From the NCBI GenBank assembly GCA_023512145.1, contig JAIMAD010000003.1, forward strand, positions 1 to 37,807: a stretch of 37,807 nt of DNA. The letters are read 5' to 3'. Shown here piece by piece: positions 1 through 7,220 of this stretch. The DNA is from Bacillus sp. (in: firmicutes). GTDB taxonomy: Bacteria > Bacillota > Bacilli > Bacillales > Cytobacillaceae. The notes under the pieces were generated by a model. It worked only from the letters and a program-made list of their open reading frames with translations. It was not told the origin of the DNA and did not search any database. Each line of letters opens with the position of its first letter. Position 1 is the first letter of the stretch. Both the position numbers and the translations under genes were made by a program.

Positions 1-243
1 CCAAAATGATTGCAAGGATAGTAGATTTTTTAACTAAAAGAGTTAGTTTCATGACGTGAGATTTCAACTTGCATTCAAAAAAAAGAAAATGTAAGATGTC
101 TTAAGGAGTTAATCTGTTTGTTACTAGTATCAGCATGTATACCAATAGTAGTTTGGCGAGTAACTTCTGCTTTTCTTAATGAAATCCATGATGGATAAAA
201 TAATAGATAGTATCAGATTGACCACTAGAAAGGGGTGTGAAAA
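1..243. other. Non-coding left edge of the window
   Basis: I see no convincing gene here. The stretch is AT-rich and holds only short broken frames. The last bases carry a good ribosome binding site (AGAAAGGGGTG, about 228-238) for the GTG-started gene that follows. A gene upstream of the window could end nearby, but no terminator or coding remnant is visible. Confidence 0.5.
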
Positions 244-465
244 GTGTCAAATGAATTTCGCGTTTGTGATGATTGTCAGGCTGTGAATTTAAAGACATTA
301 ATCCCTCGTTTAAAAGAAATGGATCCGGAGGCCATCGTTAAAATTGGCTGTCAATCCTATTGTGGCCCTGGCCGAAAAAAGACCTTTGCCTTCGTCAATA
401 ACCGTCCAATTGCCGCCTTAACGGAAGAGGAATTAATAGAAAAGGTTAATAAGAAGATTAAATAA
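244..465 (+). CDS. DUF1450 family small cysteine-containing protein (YuzB-like)
   Basis: This 73-residue protein starts with GTG, eight bases after an AAGGGG ribosome binding site. It has a CxxC pair near the N-terminus (C8, C11 in CDDC) and a second pair (C36, C40) in [12 protein letters not shown], followed by a hydrophobic [11 protein letters not shown] segment. This fits the short DUF1450 proteins of Firmicutes, which as I recall are grouped with thioredoxin-like folds. Four cysteines in two pairs could bind a metal or Fe-S cluster, or do redox chemistry, but no function is established. It is monocistronic, with its own strong terminator directly after the stop. Family assignment is fairly secure; the role is unknown. 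Confidence 0.85.
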   Translation: MSNEFRVCDDCQAVNLKTLIPRLKEMDPEAIVKIGCQSYCGPGRKKTFAFVNNRPIAALTEEELIEKVNKKIK

Positions 466-501
466 TCACCGATGCTACATGCCCGGGTGATTATTTTTTT
501 T
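461..501 (+). terminator. Intrinsic terminator after the DUF1450 gene
   Basis: A perfect 10-bp stem (AATAATCACC at 461-470, GGTGATTATT at 486-495) is followed by a run of T. The left arm overlaps the stop codon, so the transcript is cut very close to the gene end. Confidence 0.85.
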
Positions 502-528
502 CAAAAAGAAATTTGGCCCTTTATCGGA

Positions 529-534
529 TATAAT
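529..534 (+). promoter_or_regulatory. Candidate sigma-A -10 box for ywfO
   Basis: A perfect TATAAT lies 30 bases before the ywfO start codon and after the preceding terminator, so a promoter is expected here. No good -35 hexamer sits 16-18 bases upstream; TTGGCC at 513-518 is only 10 bases away. The call rests on the -10 box and position alone. Confidence 0.4.
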
Positions 535-564
535 AGAGGCATGTAAAAAGGAAGAGGGAAGTCT

Positions 565-1863
565 ATGGCCTATTCAGCTGAAAAACTTACCGAAGAAAAA
601 GTGTTTAAAGACCCTGTCCATCGTTATATCCACGTCCGAGACCTAGCCATTTGGGATTTAATCGGAACGAAGGAGTTTCAGCGCTTGCGTCGCATCAAAC
701 AGCTGGGAACGACCTTTTTGACCTTTCACGGGGCAGAGCATAGCCGCTTCCAGCATTCACTCGGAGTCTATGAAATTGTCCGGCGCATCATCGATGATGT
801 CTTTTCTGGCCGACCAGAATGGAACAATAACGAACGCCTGCTGACCCTGTGCGCTGCGCTTCTTCACGACCTCGGACATGGCCCATTTTCTCATTCTTTT
901 GAAAATGTCTTTGATTTTGACCATGAGGAATTTACTGGGAAGATTATTTTAGGGGACACGGAAGTGAACAAAGTGCTCCTCCGGGTTGGGCCTGATTTTC
1001 CTAAACAAGTAGCCGAAGTTATTGCGAAGACCTCTGAAAAAAAGCTGGTCATAAGCTTAATTTCCAGCCAAATCGATGCCGATCGGATGGATTATTTGCA
1101 ACGTGACGCATATTTTACTGGAGTGAGCTACGGTCAGTTTGATATGGAAAGAATTTTACGCGTGATGCGTCCACGGGAAGACCAGGTGGTTATTAAAAAG
1201 AGCGGCATGCACGCGGTTGAGGATTATATCATGAGCCGCTACCAGATGTACTGGCAGGTGTATTTTCACCCTGTATCCCGAAGTGCCGAAGTGATTTTGA
1301 CAAAAATCCTCCATCGCGCCAAGCACTTGTTTGAGGAAAACTATTTGTTTAAACATGAACCCATCCACTTTACTTCTTTATTTTTAGAAAAAATAACCTT
1401 AGAAGACTATTTAAAACTAGATGAATCCGTCATTTTATATTATTTTCAAATTTGGCAGGAAGAGGCCGACCCTACGTTAAGCGATCTGTGCCGGCGCTTT
1501 GTCAATCGGAATCTCTTTCAGTATGCTGAGTTAGACCCTGTCAAGGAATACAAGAAGCTAGCTGAATTAACTGAGCTTTTTAAAAAAGCAGGCATTAACC
1601 CTGACTATTATTTAGTCGTAGATTCGTCCTCGGATTTGCCTTATGATTTTTACCGGCCAGGTGAGGAAGAGGAACGGTTACCCATTCATTTATTGATGAA
1701 GAATGAAGATTTACGGGAGCTTTCACAAGAATCAGAGATCGTTGAGGCCATTTCTGGAAAAAGAAGAACGGACCACAAGCTCTATTACCCAGCGGATTTC
1801 CTTGAGGATGACTCCTCTAAAAAGAATATTAAAAAGCAAATCCGTGAGCTTCTAGAAATCTAA
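565..1863 (+). CDS. ywfO: HD-domain phosphohydrolase YwfO (dNTPase-like)
   Basis: This 432-residue cytosolic protein has the metal-binding pattern of HD-superfamily phosphohydrolases: H64 in RFQHSLG, the H101-D102 doublet in LLHDLGHGPFSH, and a later aspartate in QIDADRMDYL near residue 172. That layout (H...HD...D) and the DLGHGPFSH signature match the dGTPase-like branch, so hydrolysis of a (deoxy)nucleoside triphosphate is likely, though the substrate cannot be read from sequence. The C-terminal third is less conserved and rich in charged residues. The ATG start has an AAGGAAGAGG ribosome binding site about seven bases upstream. It precedes ywgA by 33 bases, as in B. subtilis, and the two are probably co-transcribed. 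Confidence 0.9.
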   Translation: MAYSAEKLTEEKVFKDPVHRYIHVRDLAIWDLIGTKEFQRLRRIKQLGTTFLTFHGAEHSRFQHSLGVYEIVRRIIDDVFSGRPEWNNNERLLTLCAALLHDLGHGPFSHSFENVFDFDHEEFTGKIILGDTEVNKVLLRVGPDFPKQVAEVIAKTSEKKLVISLISSQIDADRMDYLQRDAYFTGVSYGQFDMERILRVMRPREDQVVIKKSGMHAVEDYIMSRYQMYWQVYFHPVSRSAEVILTKILHRAKHLFEENYLFKHEPIHFTSLFLEKITLEDYLKLDESVILYYFQIWQEEADPTLSDLCRRFVNRNLFQYAELDPVKEYKKLAELTELFKKAGINPDYYLVVDSSSDLPYDFYRPGEEEERLPIHLLMKNEDLRELSQESEIVEAISGKRRTDHKLYYPADFLEDDSSKKNIKKQIRELLEI

Positions 1864-1896
1864 AAATAACACGCACCGTTTTAGAGGAAGTAGGAG

Positions 1897-2415
1897 ATGA
1901 CAACCTTGTTAAAAGATCATGCTAAGCTGATGCAGGCGATAATGGTTTCTGGTGAAGTTACTGGTAGAAAAAAGCTTCAAAAGATGATATTTATTGCGAA
2001 AAAGGTAGCTTTTCCCTTTCACGACCGCTTTTCGTTTCATTTTTACGGTCCATACTCAGAGGAATTGACAACAAGAGTGGAAGAGCTTTGTAATATGGGC
2101 TTCCTCAATGAGGTAAAGGAGGAAAAGGGTGGCTATTATCAATACCGCTACACGCCGACAGAGACGGGTAAAGAATTTTTAAGCGTAAACGTTGTGGAAA
2201 TGCCCCGTTTGCAGGAGTGCCTTGTCGATATGAACGGACAAAATTCTAGATTTCTCGAACTTGTTTCGACGATTTTATATTTTGATAATCTTTCAAAGGA
2301 AGAAGTCGCAAGCAAGATTTGCACCCTAAAAAGTAGCCAGCGTTACGCGGAAACGGAAATCGCTGAGGCATACGGTTACATTACATCATTAAAAGAAAAA
2401 GCTATGCTCAGATAG
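1897..2415 (+). CDS. ywgA: YwgA family protein, winged-helix-like, function unknown
   Basis: This protein of 172 residues resembles B. subtilis YwgA. The most conserved-looking part is GRKKLQKMIFIAKK near residue 25, followed by HFYGPYSEELTTRVEEL. That pattern recalls DNA-binding winged-helix proteins and the YwgA-like antitoxin-associated fold, but no biochemical role is known to me. The start is uncertain. ATG at 1897 has GAGGAAG six bases upstream, while TTG at 1906 (giving MLKDHAKLM) has TAGGAG nine bases upstream and may be the real start. It lies 33 bases after ywfO and ends in a terminator whose left arm is inside the gene, so it closes a two-gene operon. Confidence 0.85.
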   Translation: MTTLLKDHAKLMQAIMVSGEVTGRKKLQKMIFIAKKVAFPFHDRFSFHFYGPYSEELTTRVEELCNMGFLNEVKEEKGGYYQYRYTPTETGKEFLSVNVVEMPRLQECLVDMNGQNSRFLELVSTILYFDNLSKEEVASKICTLKSSQRYAETEIAEAYGYITSLKEKAMLR

Positions 2416-2432
2416 CTGAACATAGCTTTTTT
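2396..2432 (+). terminator. Intrinsic terminator after ywgA
   Basis: The stem AAAAGCTATG (2397-2406) pairs with CATAGCTTTT (2421-2430), and the right arm runs on into T residues. The left arm lies in the last codons of ywgA. The symmetric A/T flanks could also work on the opposite strand. Confidence 0.8.
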
Positions 2433-2467
2433 CCTTTTATTCAGAATGTATATCAAGGTAACTTCTA

Positions 2468-2615
2468 GAATTGTCTAGTGCAAGTGTCCTTCGCACTCCC
2501 GAGTAAAAATCGGGTTGGGGATTTTTACCTCCCTACGATAAGTAAACACCTGAACCCTAGCGCTTTTTCGTGTTTCCACTATTCACTTGTTGCGCTCGGA
2601 GTCCCGTCGTGAGCG
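2468..2615. repeat. Degenerate dispersed repeat element, partial copy
   Basis: This stretch begins GAATTGTCTAGTGCAAGTGT, which matches the start of the element at 25124 (GAATTGTCCAGTGCAAGCG) with few differences. The middle holds a local dyad (TAAAAATCGGG followed by GGGGATTTTTA) and the right part contains GAGCGCTT. It looks like an eroded member of the intergenic repeat family also seen at 9371, 25124 and 28558. No coding content is apparent. Confidence 0.5.
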
Positions 2616-2619
2616 CTTA

Positions 2620-2805
2620 TTATTTGTCGCTTGCCCGTACCCCGGCAACGCCAAGATGATTTTTGCTCATTTCCTCAATAAACACGGTAATATTTTCTTT
2701 TGGTGCGCCTGTTGTTTCGCTAACAGCTTCGGTCACCTTGGAAACTAACGCCCTTTTCTGGTCATCTGTTCGTCCCTCAAGCATTTTTACGGTAACATAG
2801 GGCAT
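2620..2805 (-). CDS. ywhB: 4-oxalocrotonate tautomerase family protein YwhB
   Basis: This 61-residue protein starts MPYVTVKMLEGRT, with the catalytic amino-terminal proline exposed after removal of methionine, as in the 4-oxalocrotonate tautomerase family. The rest (QKRALVSKVTEAV and ITVFIEEM) fits the beta-alpha-beta subunit that assembles into hexamers. The frame is open further upstream, but Pro2 and a strong AAAGGAGGAAAAAG ribosome binding site fix the start at 2805. B. subtilis YwhB is similar in length and sequence. The physiological substrate is not known; the B. subtilis homologue has promiscuous tautomerase activity. It is the only minus-strand gene in this cluster and diverges from ywhC. 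Confidence 0.93.
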   Translation of the reverse strand: MPYVTVKMLEGRTDDQKRALVSKVTEAVSETTGAPKENITVFIEEMSKNHLGVAGVRASDK

Positions 2806-2912
2806 TTCTTTTTCCTCCTTTAATATGTAACTGTAAATTAGTGTTCCATAAAACCACAAAAAGTGCAATAAGGGTTGCTTTATTTGATTTTCTTTTTCCA
2901 AGCGATTTCATG

Positions 2913-2918
2913 TATAAT
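2913..2918 (+). promoter_or_regulatory. Candidate -10 box for ywhC-ywhD
   Basis: TATAAT preceded directly by TG lies 65 bases upstream of the ywhC start, in the divergent region between ywhB and ywhC. No clear -35 hexamer is seen 17 bases upstream, so this is a -10-only call. Confidence 0.4.
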
Positions 2919-2982
2919 ATTAGGATAGATTGTTATAGTTAAGGAAGTATTAATCCCTCGTCATTGAGGAAGGAGAACGAGT

Positions 2983-3633
2983 TTGGAAGGATTACTGGCC
3001 TACCCACTTAGTAAGTTACCTTATTTAGCAATTACGCTTATGATTGCCTTTACGTTTCACGAATTTTCACATGCCTTTGTTGCTTACAAATTCGGTGATA
3101 TGACCGCTCAAAAACAAGGGCGGCTGACGTTAAATCCACTAAAACATCTCGATCCGATTGGAACGTTATTAATTTTTATCGCTGGCTTCGGCTGGGCCCG
3201 TCCCGTCCCGGTCAATCGTTTTTTCTTTAAAAAGCCCCGTCTTGCGGGTGTTCTTGTTTCGGTGGCGGGACCGCTCAGTAATTTGATTTTGGCCTCACTC
3301 GGTTTTATCATCGGTTATGGATTAAGTAGCAATGGGGTGATGGTAACAGATGGTTTTTACGACTTTCTTGATATCTTTATCCAGCTCAATATCGTTTTGT
3401 TTGTCTTTAACCTCCTCCCCTTTCCACCGCTTGATGGCTATCGGATTATCGAGGATTTAGCTCCAGTTGATATTCGCGCAAAGATGACACAATATGAACA
3501 ATATGGGGTGCTGATCTTTTTGGTGCTAGTGATTACACCACTTAACCAATATACAATTCAGCCGATGTTTAATGTGATTATTCCTTGGGTGGGTGAAGGT
3601 TTAGGTAATTTCTTTTATATGTTATTTTTCTAA
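2983..3633 (+). CDS. ywhC: Site-2-type membrane zinc metalloprotease, M50 family (YwhC)
   Basis: This 216-residue multipass membrane protein has the zinc-binding HExxH motif of M50 proteases in its first membrane segment (H26-E27-F-S-H30) and the second zinc-site motif in LLPFPPLDG with D151. Four to five hydrophobic segments fill most of the protein, and no PDZ domain is present, so it belongs to the short site-2 protease subgroup. It probably cleaves a membrane-embedded substrate within the bilayer; the substrate is unknown. The start is TTG, seven bases after AAGGAG. The ywhD gene follows 45 bases later with no terminator between them, so the pair is likely one transcript. Confidence 0.88.
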   Translation: MEGLLAYPLSKLPYLAITLMIAFTFHEFSHAFVAYKFGDMTAQKQGRLTLNPLKHLDPIGTLLIFIAGFGWARPVPVNRFFFKKPRLAGVLVSVAGPLSNLILASLGFIIGYGLSSNGVMVTDGFYDFLDIFIQLNIVLFVFNLLPFPPLDGYRIIEDLAPVDIRAKMTQYEQYGVLIFLVLVITPLNQYTIQPMFNVIIPWVGEGLGNFFYMLFF

Positions 3634-3678
3634 AGGAGAAGGCAATTTAGCTACTACTAGAGGAGGTCATTAGCGTTA

Positions 3679-4188
3679 ATGGATGAGAAAAAGAAGAAAC
3701 TAGGTTTTAATATTATAAAAAGCAGTCCAACCGATGGCCATAAGGGTTATGGACAGGGTGTCCTTAGCCTTGATAATGTCTCACCCGTCATCATTGATGT
3801 TGACGCAGGTGAAGCGGAGATTGATGTTGGGGCACTGCACGCCCGAAGTATGGTTGAAAAAGGGATTAAATTTTTAAAAACAAAAGAGGAAGTTCCGAAC
3901 GGCAAACCATATTGGCTCGTGTGGGTAACAATTGACAGGAGTGAAGTTGGACCTTATTACGCGGGTGTTACTGCCTGTTTTATGTCCGTCGACCGGGAAA
4001 TTCGCCGTGGTTACAAATCGCTTCCAGAACACGTCAACCGCATGGATAAGTCGTTGAAACGGCAGATAATTGTCGATGATATGGATGAATCGTCGAAAAC
4101 GGTATTAGCAGAATTCCTGCGCGCCCATAATGAACTATTGTGGACTAATTCCACGGATGTGCTGAAAAAAGCGTTGCTGGCAGAATAA
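3679..4188 (+). CDS. ywhD: YwhD family protein, function unknown
   Basis: This 169-residue soluble protein matches the YwhD family known from Bacillus, named by gene order and the conserved start (MDEKKKKLGFNIIKSSPTDG). A lysine-rich N-terminus is followed by an alpha/beta region (SPVIIDVDAGEAEIDVGALH and KPYWLVWVTIDR). I see no catalytic motif, signal peptide or membrane segment. The ribosome binding site AGGAGG at 3661 lies about 11 bases before the ATG, a little far. It follows the protease gene ywhC and may work with it, but that is inference from position. A strong terminator follows. Confidence 0.85.
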   Translation: MDEKKKKLGFNIIKSSPTDGHKGYGQGVLSLDNVSPVIIDVDAGEAEIDVGALHARSMVEKGIKFLKTKEEVPNGKPYWLVWVTIDRSEVGPYYAGVTACFMSVDREIRRGYKSLPEHVNRMDKSLKRQIIVDDMDESSKTVLAEFLRAHNELLWTNSTDVLKKALLAE

Positions 4189-4817
4189 ATAGGATTTTGG
4201 TAGTATTTTTGAAAAATAAATAGTAGTATAAACAATGTAAGTACGTGTAAAACTAGGACAAGAAAAGCTCAGGAGCAATCCTGGGCTTTTCTCTATTTTT
4301 CGCCGAGTGATTAGGAAGCTTCTTGCTAAGGTAAGGCTAATCTTAAACAAATAGAGAATGCTTTAGGTCTCTTTTTGTTTAACTTTTTATCGATAGGGGT
4401 AAATACTTGTATCCCCTAAAAAATTTCCGCGAAGGTTGTGGAAATACAATTAAATGGTAATTAATTAGTATAAGGGTTGAAAGTCGCGCTCCTTTATACC
4501 TAAAAAAATGTTCTGAATAGTTACATCAGTACTAAAGTGGTATAGACGACTGTATATCATTGAGCGTATGCTTTATTTGTGGGGCGAAAGCGCTACCATT
4601 TTTTACTATACATAGGGTGCGCCCACATTATTTTTAGAAAAAGGAGGAGAATTTATAGGGGTAGGAATTTTAAAGTAAAATGAACGATGAAAAGTAAGTT
4701 GACCACATGAACCTATGTTATTAAGCAAGGATCAACATTCTTGTTGTTGCTTGAAGATAGACAAGTCATTCCAAATTGAATTTTTTAAGCAAATAAATTT
4801 ATAAATAGGAGGAAAAC
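4189..4817. other. Long intergenic region between ywhD and nagZ
   Basis: The left end holds the ywhD terminator (4261-4300). From there to 4817 I see no gene. An AGGAGGAG sequence near 4642 has the form of a ribosome binding site but no start codon at a usable distance. A loose catabolite-repression-like sequence lies at 4584-4598. The nagZ promoter must lie here but I could not place it with confidence. Confidence 0.5.
4261..4300 (+). terminator. Intrinsic terminator after ywhD
   Basis: AGAAAAGCTCAGGA pairs with TCCTGGGCTTTTCT over 14 positions with one T-G wobble and a four-base loop. A T-rich stretch (CTCTATTTTT) follows. Confidence 0.8.
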
Positions 4818-6902
4818 ATGAGTAGATTTAATAAAAAATGTATCATTTCATTTATGATTTTTGCATTAATTTTAACTGGAATCCCCTATTTTGTGTCTGA
4901 AAAAGCGACGGCGGCACCTCCAGATGTCCTGGATTTAGTGATTGATCTCAACGTTCCTCAAGTCACCAGAGAAGTGAAAGATAACAAGATTCAATTAAAT
5001 CCTCTTCATGTGTATGAAGATGGTCATTTTTTGTTAGCTTCAGAGAATTTAACCTGGAAATCCTCCAATAAAAATATAGCCTCTGTAACGAAAACGGGGG
5101 AAGTAACAGTATTAGGGCACAAGGGAAAAACGTTTATTACTGTTAGTGATGGCAGTTATAGCGACCGCATTTCCATTCAATACAAAGGAAATAAAGATAA
5201 GATATTGGTTGAAAAAGAAGAAGGAAATCGTTATAACCTAATCGGCAAAGCCATTGGGAAGATGTCTATGGAAGAAAAGGTTGGGCAAATGTTAATGCCT
5301 GATTTCCGTAATTGGAATGGTAAAAATGTAACAGAAATGCAACCAGAGATTGCCCAACTGGTAAAGGATTATCATCTTGGCGGAGTGATTTTATTCCGCG
5401 AAAACACGGTGAAAGCTGATCAAACAACAAAGCTTGTCAGTGCCTATCAGGAAGCTGCAGAAAAGTACGGGCTCCTGATTTCAATTGACCAAGAGGGTGG
5501 AATTGTTACTCGCCTTCAGACTGGGACGAGCTTTCCAGGGAACATGGCGCTTGGAGCCTCACGCTCTGAAGAGGTTGCCGAAAAGGTTGGTAAAGCAATT
5601 GGCGAGGAACTTAGCGCCCAAGGTATAAATATGAATTTTGGTCCGGTAATGGATATCAACCTTAATCCCGATAATCCGGTCATTGGCGTTCGCTCGTTCG
5701 GTGAGGATCCTGAGCTTGTTGCGACAATGGGCAAAGCATATATAAGAGGTCTGCAAGGAACCGGAACAGCCTCAACGGCCAAGCATTTTCCGGGTCATGG
5801 TGATACGGCGACTGATTCTCATTTAGGATTGCCGGAAGTTCCTCATGACATCGACCGTCTGAAAAAAGTGGAATTATATCCATTTCAACAGGCAATGGAT
5901 GCGGGCATTGATGCTGTGATGACAGCACATGTGACCTTCCCGAAAATTGACGATACAAAAGTAATTTCGCAAAAAGATGGAACGGAAATTGCACTTCCAG
6001 CGACACTTTCTTACAAAGTATTAACAGAGCTAATGCGCGAAGACATGGGCTTTAAAGGTGTAATTGTTACCGATGCCATGAACATGGGTGCCATCGTCCA
6101 GCATTTTGGTCCAGTAGACGCGGCAATTCGTTCCGTTAAAGCGGGGACAGACATTCTCTTAATGCCTGTTGGAATTGAAGCGGTAGCACAGGGTCTATAT
6201 GAGGAGGTAAACTCCGGCGGTATTCCTATCGATAGAATTGAAAAATCTGTTGAACGGATTTTAACATTAAAATTGAGTCGAGGTATTGTCAAGGCTGAAG
6301 TTGAAGAAAATCTTGGTGAAAAGGTAGCCAACGCCATGAACGTGGTTGGATCTGCAGAACATAAAGCAGTCGAAAAAGAAGTAGCAGCAAAATCGATTAC
6401 ACTTGTAAAAAATAGTGGCGTTCTTCCGCTTAAACCGGCAGTAGAGGATAACATTGCCGTTGTTGGAGGTTCAAACTTTTATGTAGATTCCCTTTATACC
6501 GAGGTTAAAAAACACCATGAAAATGTTACACGTATTAATACTTCAACAAAACTTACAACAGCACAACTAGAACAAATTAAGGATGCAAAATACATCATTT
6601 CCGGAACCTATACTTCCAGCGTTTCAGGTAGAGCGCCAACTGCTAGTCAAATGTTGATGACCAATCAGCTCATCGACACAGGTAAACCTGTTATTGCTGT
6701 GGGCATTAGAAACCCATATGATGTTATGTCATATCAAACAGTTGATGCCTATCTTGCACAATATAGCTTTAATAGCGCAAGCTTTGAAGCGACCGCTAAC
6801 ACCATTTTTGGAGAAAACAACCCAACCGCCAAGCTTCCAGTAACAATCTACAATCAAGATGGTAGCGTGCTCTACGGGTTTGATCATGGATTAGGTTATT
6901 AG
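4818..6902 (+). CDS. nagZ: Secreted GH3 beta-N-acetylglucosaminidase with N-terminal Big-like domain
   Basis: This 694-residue exoenzyme starts with a Sec signal peptide (KK, then a hydrophobic core, cleavage likely after ATA near residue 32; no lipobox). Residues about 45-122 resemble a Big_2-type immunoglobulin-like domain (LTWKSSNKNIASV, then GEVTVLG). The GH3 catalytic domain covers about 140-480. It carries the NagZ hallmark KHFPGHGDTATDSH (322-335), whose Asp/His pair acts as the general acid-base, and the likely nucleophile D419 in VTDAMNM. A GH3 C-terminal domain ends the protein. It should remove GlcNAc from peptidoglycan-derived muropeptides outside the cell, as B. subtilis NagZ (YbbD) does. 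The start has AGGAGG five bases upstream. It stands alone and ends in a strong terminator. The extra N-terminal domain is the unusual part. Confidence 0.9.
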   Translation: MSRFNKKCIISFMIFALILTGIPYFVSEKATAAPPDVLDLVIDLNVPQVTREVKDNKIQLNPLHVYEDGHFLLASENLTWKSSNKNIASVTKTGEVTVLGHKGKTFITVSDGSYSDRISIQYKGNKDKILVEKEEGNRYNLIGKAIGKMSMEEKVGQMLMPDFRNWNGKNVTEMQPEIAQLVKDYHLGGVILFRENTVKADQTTKLVSAYQEAAEKYGLLISIDQEGGIVTRLQTGTSFPGNMALGASRSEEVAEKVGKAIGEELSAQGINMNFGPVMDINLNPDNPVIGVRSFGEDPELVATMGKAYIRGLQGTGTASTAKHFPGHGDTATDSHLGLPEVPHDIDRLKKVELYPFQQAMDAGIDAVMTAHVTFPKIDDTKVISQKDGTEIALPATLSYKVLTELMREDMGFKGVIVTDAMNMGAIVQHFGPVDAAIRSVKAGTDILLMPVGIEAVAQGLYEEVNSGGIPIDRIEKSVERILTLKLSRGIVKAEVEENLGEKVANAMNVVGSAEHKAVEKEVAAKSITLVKNSGVLPLKPAVEDNIAVVGGSNFYVDSLYTEVKKHHENVTRINTSTKLTTAQLEQIKDAKYIISGTYTSSVSGRAPTASQMLMTNQLIDTGKPVIAVGIRNPYDVMSYQTVDAYLAQYSFNSASFEATANTIFGENNPTAKLPVTIYNQDGSVLYGFDHGLGY

Positions 6903-6915
6903 TAGGTTACACTAG

Positions 6916-6956
6916 TAGACCAGTTCCCTCGCCATGGGAACTGGTCTATTTTTTTA
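6916..6956 (+). terminator. Intrinsic terminator after nagZ
   Basis: A perfect 13-bp stem (TAGACCAGTTCCC at 6916-6928, GGGAACTGGTCTA at 6936-6948) is followed by eight T residues. Its stem is nearly the same as that of the terminator after pyrG at 31733. Confidence 0.92.
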
Positions 6957-6970
6957 TATAGGCTCTTAAG

Positions 6971-7072
6971 GGCAAAACTTAGTTGGGAAGCACGAAAATA
7001 TCCTTCATATGGTCTATGAAGGACAAAACTCAGTTGGGAAACATGGAAAATGCCCTTATACCTTTCAAAATC
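6971..7072. repeat. Two imperfect 51-bp direct repeats
   Basis: GGCAAAACTTAGTTGGGAAG at 6971 recurs as GACAAAACTCAGTTGGGAAA at 7022, an offset of 51 bases. The match continues through ACGAAAAT/ATGGAAAAT and CCTT. Period and intergenic setting resemble the 52-bp arrays at 10528 and 20905, though the sequence is different. Confidence 0.75.
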
Positions 7073-7135
7073 CAATGAGTGGCGGAAAACTTGCGAATTG
7101 ATCAGTGAGTTGACCTATTTGTTCCAGATTTGCAC

Positions 7136-7178
7136 CACAAAAGACTACCCTCGTATTTCTCAACGGTAGCCTTTTGTG
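7136..7178 (-). terminator. Hairpin, likely terminator of pbpG
   Basis: CACAAAAGACTACC (7136-7149) pairs with GGTAGCCTTTTGTG (7165-7178) with one internal mismatch. It lies about 45 bases past the pbpG stop. The T run is inside the stem, so efficiency on either strand is uncertain. Confidence 0.55.
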
Positions 7179-7220
7179 TCTTAACGAATCGTATGTCCAC
7201 TGAGAGGATAAGTTAACTCG

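Larger units (their letters stand above)
6903..7220. other. Intergenic region between convergent nagZ and pbpG
   Basis: It holds the nagZ terminator, a 51-bp direct repeat (6971-7072) and a hairpin near 7136-7178 that probably ends pbpG. I see no gene between them. Confidence 0.6.

Noticed and set aside
4584-4598. A possible cre site, GCGAAAGCGCTACCA, before nagZ
   Set aside because: The first two consensus positions are wrong and no promoter is placed nearby; the match is too weak to list.
4640-4700. A strong AGGAGGAG ribosome-binding-like sequence in the nagZ upstream region
   Set aside because: No start codon at a usable distance; the first ATG (4680) gives five codons. It may be a relic, but nothing supports a gene.
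6011-6454. A 147-codon minus-strand frame inside nagZ
   Set aside because: It overlaps the GH3 catalytic region entirely, with no start signal and low-complexity composition.
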